Source of the DNA: G963708235 sp963708235
Lineage (GTDB): Bacteria; Actinomycetota; Acidimicrobiia; Spongiisociales; UBA5794
Length of the DNA: 64,000 nt
Assembly: GCA_963708235.1 (NCBI GenBank)
Contig: OY970200.1
Coordinates: forward strand, 992,001-1,056,000
Reading direction: 5' to 3'
The notes under the pieces are model-generated. The model saw nothing but the letters and a program-made list of their open reading frames with translations, made no database searches and was not told the DNA's origin. Below are positions 1-7,888 of this stretch, one piece after another (positions within the stretch are counted from its first letter, which is position 1; each line of letters starts with the position of its first letter). The translations under genes and the position numbers were made by a program.

Positions 1-1
1 A

Positions 2-310
2 TTGGTGCTTCCCCGCCTGGCGACGGCGCCCGACTGGCTGGGTCACCGCGACCGCCGCACCGTCGGGCTGCGCTGCCCCGACCACGATGTCGCCATTGCG
101 CTGCTCGAGACCACCGGTCCGCTCGTGGTCACCTCGGCCAACCTGAGCGGGGGAGAGGCCGTGCTCGACCACGACGAGGCGCGCGACCTCTTCGGTGATG
201 CCGTTGCCGTCTACCTGGAGGGTCGTGCCCCCGGTGGTCGGGCATCGACCGTGCTCGATCTCACCGAACCGGCACCGCTCGTCCTGCGCGACGGTCCCGT
301 GCCCGGCTGA
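2..310 (+). CDS. tsaC: TsaC/Sua5/YrdC threonylcarbamoyl-AMP synthase, C-terminal part (5' end outside window)
   Basis: Cytoplasmic enzyme that makes threonylcarbamoyl-AMP from threonine, bicarbonate and ATP for the t6A37 modification of ANN-decoding tRNAs. Only the last 102 residues or so are present and the true start lies upstream. The YrdC-fold signature PLVVTSANLSGG is at visible residues 40-51, and the fold ends in the usual way with STVLDLT...LVLRDGPVPG. There is no extra Sua5 C-terminal domain, so the short TsaC form fits. In many actinobacteria this gene lies upstream of glyA and the atp operon, as here, but a toxin-antitoxin pair on the other strand now separates them. Confidence 0.82.
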   Translation: MVLPRLATAPDWLGHRDRRTVGLRCPDHDVAIALLETTGPLVVTSANLSGGEAVLDHDEARDLFGDAVAVYLEGRAPGGRASTVLDLTEPAPLVLRDGPVPG

Positions 311-320
311 GTTTTCCGCG

Positions 321-752
321 TCAGGATGCGGTCGCCAGCGGGTTGACCACGGTCAGCCCGTCGTAGCGTTGCCCGCTCTTCAGATCCTCCGAGTACAGAA
401 CGCTGCAGCCGAGGGCGGTAGCGCTCTGGATGATCATCGCATCCCAGAACGAGAGCCGATGCCTGCGCTGGACGGTGGCGGCAGCGATCACGTCTTGTGC
501 AGTGGGAGCATGGACGTCCCATCGCGAAAAGTCGGTGACGAGTTCGATCGCGGTGTCGTGGGAAAGGGGTTGCGGCACTTTGCGGGTCAGGGTGACAAAC
601 AACTCTTGGAGCACCTGGACGCTGAGGCACCCGAGTCCGGAGGTCCAGAGGCCGTCGACGAGCGAACTCGCAACTTCCTGCTTTCTGCCGGCAGAGCGGT
701 CGTGGGCGTAGACGACGATGTTGGTGTCGACGAACGTGCGCTCATCGGGCAT
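321..752 (-). CDS. vapC: PIN-domain toxin (VapC type)
   Basis: Predicted PIN-fold, metal-dependent endoribonuclease of 143 residues, the usual size for a VapC toxin. The four acidic positions expected for Mg binding are visible: D9 (in FVDTNI), E50 (VLQE), D104 (SFWDAM) and D123 (YSEDL). The start overlaps the end of the upstream antitoxin gene by 11 bases (742-752), so the two are co-transcribed and probably translationally coupled. The stop lies 10 bases from the end of tsaC in convergent orientation. Activity and target RNA cannot be read from the sequence. Confidence 0.82.
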   Translation of the reverse strand: MPDERTFVDTNIVVYAHDRSAGRKQEVASSLVDGLWTSGLGCLSVQVLQELFVTLTRKVPQPLSHDTAIELVTDFSRWDVHAPTAQDVIAAATVQRRHRLSFWDAMIIQSATALGCSVLYSEDLKSGQRYDGLTVVNPLATAS

Positions 753-987
753 GCAGGTCGTCCCTGGCCCAGGATGAGTCGCCGCGAGTTCCCAACACGA
801 AACCTTGGCGCAGTCGCCGCTGGTTCCGTCGTCGCGCTGCGGAGTAGCCCTCTTCGCGCTCGACGAGGTCCCGCAGGGTGTCCGCCAGGAGTCGCGAGAC
901 GGAGGTGCCGCGCTGCGCAGCGAGGATGCGAACCCGCTTGAGCTCCTCGCTGGGCAGGCTCAATGTGATATTGGTGCGATCTGTCAC
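742..987 (-). CDS. Ribbon-helix-helix antitoxin partner of the PIN toxin
   Basis: Short basic protein of 81 residues. The N-terminal part (TNITLSLPSEELKRVRIL, then RGTSVSRLL) matches the CopG/Arc ribbon-helix-helix DNA-binding pattern: one beta strand followed by two helices. It is expected to neutralise the toxin and repress the shared promoter. I chose the GTG at 987 rather than the ATG at 1041 because a TACACT box ends exactly seven bases before this GTG, the leaderless arrangement seen at many other genes in this window. The gene overlaps the toxin by 11 bases. Confidence 0.72.
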   Translation of the reverse strand: MTDRTNITLSLPSEELKRVRILAAQRGTSVSRLLADTLRDLVEREEGYSAARRRNQRRLRQGFVLGTRGDSSWARDDLHAR

Positions 988-994
988 GTGAATC

Positions 995-1000
995 AGTGTA
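995..1000 (-). promoter_or_regulatory. -10 box of leaderless toxin-antitoxin promoter
   Basis: TACACT on the minus strand, seven bases before the GTG at 987. A transcript would start at or next to the start codon. No convincing -35 box is visible. Confidence 0.5.
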
Positions 1001-1059
1001 ACACGCAGATAGGTGCGGTTGGGGCTCCGTTGGTGGTTCATCGCCGGATAGGCCGCTGC

Positions 1060-1065
1060 TAGCCT
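1060..1065 (+). promoter_or_regulatory. -10 box for glyA
   Basis: TAGCCT, about 40 bases upstream of glyA. The predicted leader carries the ribosome binding site GGAAGGA directly before the ATG. A TTCATC at 1037-1042 would be a weak -35 at 17-base spacing. Confidence 0.4.
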
Positions 1066-1105
1066 TTGCCTCCCGCCTCAGGACCCGCGTGTTGGAAGGA
1101 CCCTC

Positions 1106-2377
1106 ATGACCGACGTCCGGAACATCGAGGAGGTCGACTCCCACCTCGCCGACCTCATCGCCGCCGACACCGAGCGTCAGCGCACCCACATCCAGCTCAT
1201 CGCCTCCGAGAACCTGGTGTCGCTGGCGATGATGCAGGCCTCCGGATCGGTGCTCACCAACAAGTACTCCGAGGGCTACCCCGGTCGCCGCTACTACGAG
1301 GGTTGCCAGGTGATCGACGAGGTGGAGAACCTCGCCATCGACCGGGCCAGGACGCTGTTCGGCGCCGAGCACGCCAACGTCCAGACCCACAGCGGTTCCC
1401 AGGCCAACATGGCCGCCTACCTCGCCGTCCTCGATCCCGGCGACACCATCCTCGGGATGCGTCTCGACCAGGGCGGGCATCTCACCCATGGCTCGCCGGT
1501 GAACTTCTCGGGCAAGCTGTTCGACTTCATCGCCTACGGTCTCGATCCGGAGACCGAGTTGATCGACTACGACGAGGTCCGCCGGCTCGCCCAGGTCCAC
1601 CAGCCGAAGATGATCGTCGCCGGGTACTCGGCGTACTCCCGGATCATCGACTGGGCGGTGTTCGCCGACATCGCCAAGGAGATCGGGGCGATCTATCTGG
1701 TCGATGCCGCCCACATCATCGGGCTGATCGCCGGAGGCGCCCACCCCAGCCCGGTGCCCCACGCCGACATCGTCACCTCCACCACCCACAAGGCTCTGCG
1801 CGGCCCCCGCGGCGGGCTGATCCTCGCCCGCGAGCAGTACGCCAAGGCGATCGACAAGGCGGTGTTCCCCGTCGGCCAGGGCGGCCCGATCAACAGCCAG
1901 ATCGCCGCCAAGGCGCTGTGTTTCCACCTCGCCGCCCAGCCCGAGTTCGCCGAGTACGCCGCCCAGATCGTCCGCAACGCCTCGACCCTCGCCGACACCC
2001 TGATCGGGGAGGGTGCCCGGATCGTCAGCGGCGGGACCGAGAACCACATGTTCCTCCTCGATCTGCGGTCGATCGACCCCGACCTCACCGGCAAAGATGC
2101 CGCCCGGAGGCTCGACGACGCCGGCATCACCCTCAACTTCAACGCCATCCCGTTCGACCCACGCAAGCCGGGTCTTGCCAGCGGGCTGAGAATCGGTACC
2201 CCCTCCGTGACCACGGTGGGGATGAAGGAACCGGAGATGGAGCGGCTGGGACGTCTGATCGCCGGTCTGCTCCGCAGCGGCGACGACGACGCGGCACGCC
2301 AGTCGCTCACCGATGAGGTGGCCGCCCTGGCAGCCGAGTTCCCGGGCTATCCGGAGGGATTCTCCGGACATGCGTGA
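1106..2377 (+). CDS. glyA: Serine hydroxymethyltransferase
   Basis: PLP enzyme that interconverts serine and glycine and supplies one-carbon units to tetrahydrofolate. The 423 residues match the family length. Visible features are IQLIASENLVS (28-38), NKYSEGYPGRRYYEGC (52-67), the PLP aspartate and histidine in VDAAHIIGL (D200, H203) and the Schiff-base lysine K229 in TSTTHKALRGPRGG. The PLP segment reads DAAHIIGLIAGG where most homologues have DMAHFAGLVAAG. The ATG is preceded by GGAAGGA at good spacing. Its position just before the atp operon is conserved in many actinobacteria. Confidence 0.96.
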   Translation: MTDVRNIEEVDSHLADLIAADTERQRTHIQLIASENLVSLAMMQASGSVLTNKYSEGYPGRRYYEGCQVIDEVENLAIDRARTLFGAEHANVQTHSGSQANMAAYLAVLDPGDTILGMRLDQGGHLTHGSPVNFSGKLFDFIAYGLDPETELIDYDEVRRLAQVHQPKMIVAGYSAYSRIIDWAVFADIAKEIGAIYLVDAAHIIGLIAGGAHPSPVPHADIVTSTTHKALRGPRGGLILAREQYAKAIDKAVFPVGQGGPINSQIAAKALCFHLAAQPEFAEYAAQIVRNASTLADTLIGEGARIVSGGTENHMFLLDLRSIDPDLTGKDAARRLDDAGITLNFNAIPFDPRKPGLASGLRIGTPSVTTVGMKEPEMERLGRLIAGLLRSGDDDAARQSLTDEVAALAAEFPGYPEGFSGHA

Positions 2378-2393
2378 ACCCGCCGCTCCGGTT

Positions 2394-2422
2394 TGCGCCA
2401 CGCTCACGGCGGCTGGTACAGT
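2394..2422 (+). promoter_or_regulatory. Promoter of the atp operon
   Basis: TTGCGC at 2394-2399 and TACAGT at 2417-2422, about 17 bases apart, give the best two-box sigma-A-like promoter in this part of the window. The predicted transcript start is near 2429, about 80 bases upstream of the first atp gene and just before the palindrome at 2431-2456. Confidence 0.55.
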
Positions 2423-2430
2423 CCGCTCCA

Positions 2431-2456
2431 CAACTTGTGAATGCGTTCACAAGTTG
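2431..2456 (+). promoter_or_regulatory. Perfect inverted repeat with CRP/FNR-type core at the atp operon transcript start
   Basis: The 11-base arm CAACTTGTGAA is followed by TGCG and by the exact complement of the arm. The centre contains TGTGA-N6-TCACA (2436-2451), the consensus for CRP/GlxR-type cAMP receptor proteins. It lies at about +3 to +28 relative to the predicted start, so a bound protein should block initiation or early elongation. The same sequence would also form a stable hairpin at the 5' end of the mRNA. No T-run follows, so it is not a terminator for glyA. Confidence 0.6.
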
Positions 2457-2509
2457 CCGCATCACCTTCTCAGATCGAGCCGACAACCCGTAGAGATGGG
2501 CACCTTCCG

Positions 2510-2773
2510 ATGAGCACCGGCGAACAAGAACCCAAGCGGCTCTCCGCCATCACCGAGGCAGCCCGCGGTATCGGTGAGGGTGGCCCCAACTTCGATTTCC
2601 TGTCGTCGATCATCTCCGGCCTGATCCTCGGTATCGCCCTCGACTGGGGATTCTCGACCACCCCGATCTTCACCATCATCGGGATCGTGTGCGGTTCGGT
2701 GTCCGGGTTCTTCAAACTCTGGCAGGCCTCGGCATCGCTCGAGGAACAGGCAAAGGACCGCGGCCGTGCCTGA
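2510..2773 (+). CDS. AtpZ-like small membrane protein, first gene of the atp operon
   Basis: Protein of 87 residues with two predicted membrane helices (about 30-47 and 49-68) and a charged C-terminus ending EEQAKDRGRA. It matches the AtpZ/AtpI-type family (putative F0F1-ATPase subunit) that precedes atpI and atpB in many operons and is thought to help Mg or Ca uptake or c-ring assembly. I chose the ATG at 2510 because GAGATGGG lies about ten bases upstream. A longer reading from 2441 would run into the palindrome. It overlaps the next gene by eight bases. Confidence 0.7.
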   Translation: MSTGEQEPKRLSAITEAARGIGEGGPNFDFLSSIISGLILGIALDWGFSTTPIFTIIGIVCGSVSGFFKLWQASASLEEQAKDRGRA

Positions 2774-3212
2774 GGTGTCCCCCGACATCGCCCGGTTCCA
2801 GCCGAGCACCCACGACAAGGACGTCGAGCAGGTCCTTGCCATCCACACCGTCAAGCGGGCCATCTACGTCGCCCCGGTCCTCGCCCTCATCATGGGTCTC
2901 ACCCGCGGCGTCGACGGTGCGATCGCCGCCCTCATCGCCGTGGCGATCATCGCCGTCAACTTCCTGCTCTCCGGGGCCCTGATGTCCCGATCTGCACGGA
3001 TCTCGCTGAGCTTTTATCATGCCGCCGCCTTGTTCGGTTTCTTCCTCCGGCTCGGGTTCATCATGGTGTCGATGTACGCCGTGACCCGGTTGGCAGAGAT
3101 CGATGAGACGGCGCTCGGAATATCCGTCGTCGTCGCCTACCTGACGCTGCTCACCTGGGAAGCAGTGGCCGTGTCCAAGGGTGCTGAAAGGGAGTTGGAG
3201 TGGACCAGCTGA
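2766..3212 (+). CDS. ATP synthase protein I-like membrane protein
   Basis: 148 residues with four predicted membrane helices (about 33-47, 51-72, 85-108 and 116-135). The position between the AtpZ-like gene and atpB, the length and the helix pattern fit AtpI, an assembly factor for the c-ring. Sequence similarity in this family is low, so the call rests mostly on context. It starts at GTG 2766 inside the end of the upstream gene, and its last 13 bases overlap the start of atpB, so all three are probably translationally coupled. Confidence 0.65.
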   Translation: MPEVSPDIARFQPSTHDKDVEQVLAIHTVKRAIYVAPVLALIMGLTRGVDGAIAALIAVAIIAVNFLLSGALMSRSARISLSFYHAAALFGFFLRLGFIMVSMYAVTRLAEIDETALGISVVVAYLTLLTWEAVAVSKGAERELEWTS

Positions 3213-4006
3213 TTCTCGCCGTCGGCGAGTGTGACGCAGAGAACGAGATCATTTGCGTACCGGCAAGTATCAACGAGCTCTTCGAACTTCCGTTCGTCGG
3301 GCCGCTGAACCGGACGATGATCCTCATCTTCCTTGCCGCGGCGATCGCCATCGCCCTCATGTACTTCGGGGTGATCCGCCAGCGGAATCGCCTGGTTCCC
3401 ACCAAGTTCGGCGCCTTCGTCGAGAGCATCGTCACCTTTGTCCGCGACGAGATCGCCATCGGGATCATCGGTCGGGAGAAGGGTCTCAAGTACTTCCCCT
3501 GGCTGCTTGCGGTGTTCCTCTTCGTGCTGGTCGGCAACCTCTTCGAGGTCACCCCGCTGATCAACTTCCCGATCACCTCCCGCATCGCCATCCCCGCCTT
3601 CCTGGCGATCCTCACCTGGGTGATCTACGTCGGCGCCGGTTTCCGCGAGAACGGCTTCCGCTACTTCACCGAGTCGGTCTTCGTGCCCGGTGTCCCCAAG
3701 CCGCTCTACGTGCTGGTGGCCCCGATCGAGTTCGTGTCGACCTTCCTGGTCCGGCCGTTCTCGCTCGCCGTGCGGTTGTTCGCCAACCTCACCGCCGGTC
3801 ACGTCATGCTCTCCCTGCTCCTGGTCTCGGGCTGGATCTTCACCAGCGGCGCCGGGGGTCTGGCAAAGGTGCCGATCGGGTTGGGCTGGTTCGTGCTGGG
3901 AATCGCCATCTATCTCTTCGAGATCGTGGTGGCCATCCTCCAGGCGTACATCTTCACACTGCTCTCAGCGGTGTATGTCCAGACATCGGTGCACATGGAG
4001 CACTGA
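3200..4006 (+). CDS. atpB: ATP synthase subunit a
   Basis: Membrane subunit of F0 that forms the two proton half-channels next to the c-ring. It has 268 residues and five or six membrane helices. The essential arginine is R192 in the conserved segment RPFSLAVRLFANLTAGH, and the C-terminal helix motif AILQAYIFTLLSAVY is intact. The start is GTG at 3200, preceded by GAAAGGGAG at good spacing. The gene lies in the usual place before atpE. Confidence 0.96.
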   Translation: MDQLILAVGECDAENEIICVPASINELFELPFVGPLNRTMILIFLAAAIAIALMYFGVIRQRNRLVPTKFGAFVESIVTFVRDEIAIGIIGREKGLKYFPWLLAVFLFVLVGNLFEVTPLINFPITSRIAIPAFLAILTWVIYVGAGFRENGFRYFTESVFVPGVPKPLYVLVAPIEFVSTFLVRPFSLAVRLFANLTAGHVMLSLLLVSGWIFTSGAGGLAKVPIGLGWFVLGIAIYLFEIVVAILQAYIFTLLSAVYVQTSVHMEH

Positions 4007-4076
4007 TCGGGTCACCCCGGTCGGATCGCACCAGCACATAGCACCAAGAACATAGAAGACGGAAGGAAAGGCAGAC

Positions 4077-4289
4077 ATGGAAGACATCAGCGGAGGCCTG
4101 GCCCTCATCGGCTACGGACTCGCCGCCATCGGCCCCGGAGTCGGCATCGGCATCGTTGCCGGTAACGCCGTACAGGCGATGGCCCGTCAGCCCGAAGCAG
4201 CGGGCATGGTCCGTACGACGATGTTCCTGGGTGTCGCGTTCACCGAGGCGCTTGCGCTGATCGGGTTCGTGCTCTTCTTCTTGGTTTAA
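4077..4289 (+). CDS. atpE: ATP synthase subunit c
   Basis: A 70-residue hairpin of two membrane helices that forms the rotor ring. The glycine-rich first helix reads IGPGVGIGIVAG (18-29), the polar loop is ARQPEA (36-41), and the proton-carrying carboxylate is E57 in LGVAFTEALALIGF. There are no sodium-binding signatures, so proton coupling is expected. The 70-base gap after atpB ends in a strong site, GGAAGGAAAGG, which suits the high copy number of this subunit. Confidence 0.97.
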   Translation: MEDISGGLALIGYGLAAIGPGVGIGIVAGNAVQAMARQPEAAGMVRTTMFLGVAFTEALALIGFVLFFLV

Positions 4290-4299
4290 GGCGATACCC

Positions 4300-4851
4300 A
4301 TGCTGAACCCGTTCGCAAGCGTCATCCTGGCCGCAGAGTCGGAGCCCTCGGGTACCGATCTGCTCCTGCCGGTGATGGACGAGCTGATCGCCGGTGTGAT
4401 CGCATTCACACTGGTGTTCCTCGTCGCCTGGAAGTTCGCCGCACCTGCGATCAAGCAGACGCTGGAAAACCGCCAGCAGGCCATCACCGGTCAGATCCAG
4501 GAAGCTGAGACCATCAAGACCGAGGCCGCCGGCCTGCTCGAGGACTACAAGGCACAGCTCGCCGACGCTCGCAGCGAAGCGGGTCGCATCATCGACGAAG
4601 CCCGTCAGTCCGCAGAGGGCGTCAAGGCCGACATCCTGGCCAAGGCCACCGCCGAGGCGGCCGCCATCGTCGAGAAGGCGCACACCGAGGCGCAGGCCGA
4701 GAAGGTGCGGGCGCTGCAGGAGGCGCGCACCGACATGGCGGCGCTGTCGCTCGATCTCGCAGAGAAGGTCGTCGGCAACAGCCTCGACCGCGATGCGCAG
4801 ACCGCCCTCGTCGATTCCTACCTCAACGACCTGGACAGGATGGCGAACTGA
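4300..4851 (+). CDS. atpF: ATP synthase subunit b
   Basis: Peripheral stalk subunit of 183 residues. One membrane helix (about 25-47) is followed by a long charged, alanine-rich helix (50-180) typical of the dimeric b stalk. The first 20 or so residues ahead of the membrane helix are unusually long and include AAESEPSG. The start is ATG 4300, ten bases after atpE, and atpH starts two bases past its stop. There is no second b-prime gene and no b-delta fusion of the mycobacterial type. Confidence 0.93.
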   Translation: MLNPFASVILAAESEPSGTDLLLPVMDELIAGVIAFTLVFLVAWKFAAPAIKQTLENRQQAITGQIQEAETIKTEAAGLLEDYKAQLADARSEAGRIIDEARQSAEGVKADILAKATAEAAAIVEKAHTEAQAEKVRALQEARTDMAALSLDLAEKVVGNSLDRDAQTALVDSYLNDLDRMAN

Positions 4852-4852
4852 C

Positions 4853-5389
4853 ATGTCCGACGCCGATCGCATCAAGGGCTACGCCAACGGTCTCTTCGAG
4901 ATCGCCAGGGGCGAGGGCGATCTGCCGCGCATCGAATCCGAGCTGCACCAGATCGCCCAGGTGTTCGACGGCTCGGAGGAGTTGCGCAACACGCTGAGCG
5001 ACCCGGCGCTTCCCGCCGACCGCAAGCGTGGCATCATCAATGAGCTGCTCGGGGGTCGCGCCTCCGACGTCACCGTGGCCGCCGTCGATCTGATCGTCGG
5101 AGCGGGCCGCGCCAAGGATCTGTCCGCCATCACCGACGAGTTCCTCTCGGTGGCGGCGTCGTCCCGATCCCGTGAGGTCGCCGAGGTGCGTTCCGCCGTG
5201 GAACTCGATGCCGACACGGTGCGACGGCTGGAGACGGCTCTCGCCCGCGCCACCGGCAAGGCCGTTGAAGTGAGAGTGATCGTCGACCCCAGCGTCCTCG
5301 GCGGCATCGTCGCCAGGGTCGGGGACACCGTGATCGACGGCTCGGTCCGCCGCCGCCTCGACTCGCTGCGGCAGGCCATCAGCGCATGA
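4853..5389 (+). CDS. atpH: ATP synthase subunit delta
   Basis: 178-residue OSCP/delta subunit that caps the alpha3-beta3 head and binds the b stalk. The N-terminal helical domain begins RIKGYANGLFEIA, and the C-terminal part carries the family pattern VRVIVDPSVLGGIVARVGD (about 142-160) followed by DGSVRRRLDSLR. I chose the ATG at 4853, directly after the atpF stop, because the delta similarity begins at that point. Confidence 0.94.
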   Translation: MSDADRIKGYANGLFEIARGEGDLPRIESELHQIAQVFDGSEELRNTLSDPALPADRKRGIINELLGGRASDVTVAAVDLIVGAGRAKDLSAITDEFLSVAASSRSREVAEVRSAVELDADTVRRLETALARATGKAVEVRVIVDPSVLGGIVARVGDTVIDGSVRRRLDSLRQAISA

Positions 5390-5414
5390 AGACTCGTGGT
5401 ACGAAGGAGTACGG

Positions 5415-6942
5415 ATGGCAGAGCTGACCATCAAGGCAGAGGACATCACCGCTGCCCTGAGATCGAACCTGGAGGGCTGGAGCCCCGAGGTCGACCGAGA
5501 GACGGTCGGTTTCGTTACCTCCGTCGCCGACGGTGTGGCCCGGGTCAAGGGCCTCCCCAAGGTGATGGCTTCCGAGCTTCTCGAGTTCAAGGGAGGACTC
5601 CTCGGGGTCACCCTGAACGTTGACGAGGAGGATCTCGGTGTCGTGCTCATGGGCGACGCCTCACACATCGAGGAGGGAGACCCGGTCCGTCAGACCGGCA
5701 AGGTGCTCTCGGTCCCGGTGGGCGATGCCCTGCTCGGCCGGGTCATCGACACCCTCGGCAACCCCATCGACGGCAAAGGCCCGATCAACGCCACCGAGAC
5801 CCGGCTGCTCGAGACGCAGGCGCCCTCGGTGGTGGAACGTCAGCCGGTGACCGAGCCGCTGCAGACCGGGATCAAAGCGATCGACGCCATGACCCCCGTC
5901 GGGCGTGGCCAGCGCCAGCTCATCATCGGTGACCGCCAGACCGGCAAGACCGCCATCGTCATCGACACCATCCTGAACCAGAAGGATCAGGGGACGTGAG
6001 TAGTGTGTCTACGTCGCCATCGGGCAGAAGGCGTCAACCGTATCCGAGGTGGTTTCCATCCTCGAACGCCACGGCGCCATGGAGTACACGGTGGTGGTCA
6101 ACGCCTCCGCCGCCGCTGCCGCCGCCCTGCAGATGTATGCGCCGTACGCCGGATCGGCCATCGGCCAGTACTGGATGTACAAGGGCGAACACGCCCTGGT
6201 CATCTTCGACGACCTCTCCAAGCAGGCGGTCGCCTACCGCGAGATCTCGTTGCTGCTGCGTCGCCCGCCGGGCCGCGAGGCGTACCCGGGTGATGTGTTC
6301 TACCTACACAGCCGGCTTCTCGAACGCTGCGCCAGGCTCTCCGACGAGCTCGGTGGGGGATCGCTCACCGGTCTCCCCATTGTCGAGACCAAGGCCAACG
6401 ACGTCTCCGCCTATATCCCGACCAACGTGATCTCGATCACCGACGGTCAGATCTTCCTCGAGACCGACCTGTTCTTCTCCGGTATCCGGCCGGCGATGAA
6501 CGCCGGTATCTCGGTGTCCCGTGTCGGTGGCAACGCCCAGATCTCGGCGATGAAGAAGGTGGCCGGTCCGCTCCGTCTCAACCTTGCCCAGTTCCGTGAG
6601 CTGGAAGCCTTCGCCGAGTTCGGTTCCGAGCTCGACGCCGCCTCGCTGGCCCAGTTGGAGCGGGGGCGTCGCGTGGTCGAGGTGCTCAAGCAGGGTCAAT
6701 ACGCTCCGCTCTCGGCGCAGGAACAGGTGGTGTCGATCTACACCGTGACCAACGGCTACATGGACGACGTCGAGATCTCGGACGTGCCCCGCTTCGAACG
6801 CGGTCTGCTGGAGTACTTCCACACCCGCCACCCCGAGGTGCTCGATCTCATCGCCAGCTCCGGCAAGCTTCCCGAAGGCGACAGCCTGATCCAGGGCATC
6901 ACCGCCTTCAAGGAAACGTTCACCGCCGAGGCGGGGGAGTAA
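5415..6942 (+). CDS. atpA: ATP synthase subunit alpha, reading frame broken near 5997-6003
   Basis: Non-catalytic nucleotide-binding subunit of F1. The first part (5415-5996) is normal and includes the P-loop GDRQTGKT, but stops at TGA 5997-5999 after LNQKDQGT. Alpha sequence resumes in another frame at TGT 6004 (CVYVAIGQK) and runs normally to 6942, including SKQAVAYREISLLLRRPPGR and the VSRVGG motif. Total length is 3n+1. Both TGA 5997-5999 and TAG 6001-6003 must be removed to join the halves, and I found no single-base deletion that does this, so at least two changes are needed. The start ATG has AAGGAG upstream. The rest of the operon is intact, so a sequence or assembly fault is more likely than real loss. 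Confidence 0.9.
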
Positions 6943-6949
6943 CGGCACC

Positions 6950-7831
6950 GTGGCCAGCGCCGAGCTGAGAGACACCCGACGCAGGATCAAGTCGGTCCAG
7001 GCGATCATGAAGATCACCTCCGCCATGGAGCTGATCGCGGCCTCACGCATCCCCAAGGCCCAGGCCCGGGTCAATGCGTCGAAGCCCTACACCGCCAAGC
7101 TGATCGAGGTGATCCGCAACGTCGGCGGGCTGGCCGGGGGACCGAGCCATATGCTGCTGGAGCGGCGTGAGGTGAGAACGGTCGGGGTGCTCGTGGTGTC
7201 CGCCGACCGCGGGCTGGCCGGCGCCTATGCCTCTTCGATCATCCGCCTCGCCGAGTCGGCCATCATCCGGCACCGCAAGGAGGGCAAGGAGGTGCGGCTG
7301 TTCGTGGTGGGGAAGAAGGCGCAGGCCTACTTCGAGTACCGCGGCTACCACACCGAGCGTGCCTTCACCGGGGTGACCGACACCCCGGGCTACGGCGACG
7401 CCCGTGCCATCTCCAATATCGTGATGGACTCCTACGCCGAGGGTCGCGTCGACGCCGTCGAGGCGTTCTACACCAGGTTCGATTCGGCGATGACCCAGAC
7501 CCCGGCGACGTTCGAGCTGCTCCCCGTGGAACCACCGGCGGGCGACGACACCGGTGCGCCGAGCACCGTGTCGTACGAGTACGAACCGGCTCCCGACGAG
7601 ATCCTGGAACGACTGCTGCCCCGATATGTCGAGGCCATCGTGTTCAACATGCTGCTGGAGAGTTCCGCCTCGGAGCACTCCGCCCGCCGCCGGGCGATGA
7701 AGGCAGCCACCGACAACGCCGACGAGCTGATCCGCACCCTCAGCAACCAGGCGAACCGCGCCCGGCAGGCCGAGATCACCACCGAGATCTCCGAGATCGT
7801 CGGTGGGGCGGAAGCGCTCAGCCAGAACTGA
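6950..7831 (+). CDS. atpG: ATP synthase subunit gamma
   Basis: Central rotor shaft, 293 residues. The N-terminal coiled-coil begins ELRDTRRRIKSVQAIMKIT and carries the conserved KITSAMELIAASR. The C-terminal helix has MLLESSASEHSARRRAMKAA followed by RQAEITTEISEIVGGAEAL, both diagnostic. An insertion around residues 185-205 (EPPAGDDTGAPSTVSYEYEP) lengthens the central Rossmann-like domain, as in other actinobacterial gamma subunits. The start is GTG 6950, eight bases after atpA, with GGGGGAG upstream. Confidence 0.95.
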   Translation: MASAELRDTRRRIKSVQAIMKITSAMELIAASRIPKAQARVNASKPYTAKLIEVIRNVGGLAGGPSHMLLERREVRTVGVLVVSADRGLAGAYASSIIRLAESAIIRHRKEGKEVRLFVVGKKAQAYFEYRGYHTERAFTGVTDTPGYGDARAISNIVMDSYAEGRVDAVEAFYTRFDSAMTQTPATFELLPVEPPAGDDTGAPSTVSYEYEPAPDEILERLLPRYVEAIVFNMLLESSASEHSARRRAMKAATDNADELIRTLSNQANRARQAEITTEISEIVGGAEALSQN

Positions 7832-7846
7832 AAATTTGCACTCACA

Positions 7847-7860
7847 TCATCACGTGATGA
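7847..7860. repeat. 14-base palindrome in the atpG-atpD gap
   Basis: TCATCACGTGATGA is a perfect palindrome centred on CACGTG, in the 57-base gap between atpG and atpD. It could be a small RNA hairpin or a protein site. It is too short to assign a role. Confidence 0.3.
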
Positions 7861-7888
7861 ATCGATCGAGGACGTTAGGAGTTACGAC

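Noticed and set aside
587..2431. 614-residue minus-strand open frame across glyA
   Set aside because: It is antisense to glyA with no recognisable domain and reflects high-GC codon bias.
5991..6012. Programmed frameshifting or an intron as the cause of the atpA break
   Set aside because: No slippery heptamer or downstream structure is evident, two stops lie in the junction, and no inserted element is present.
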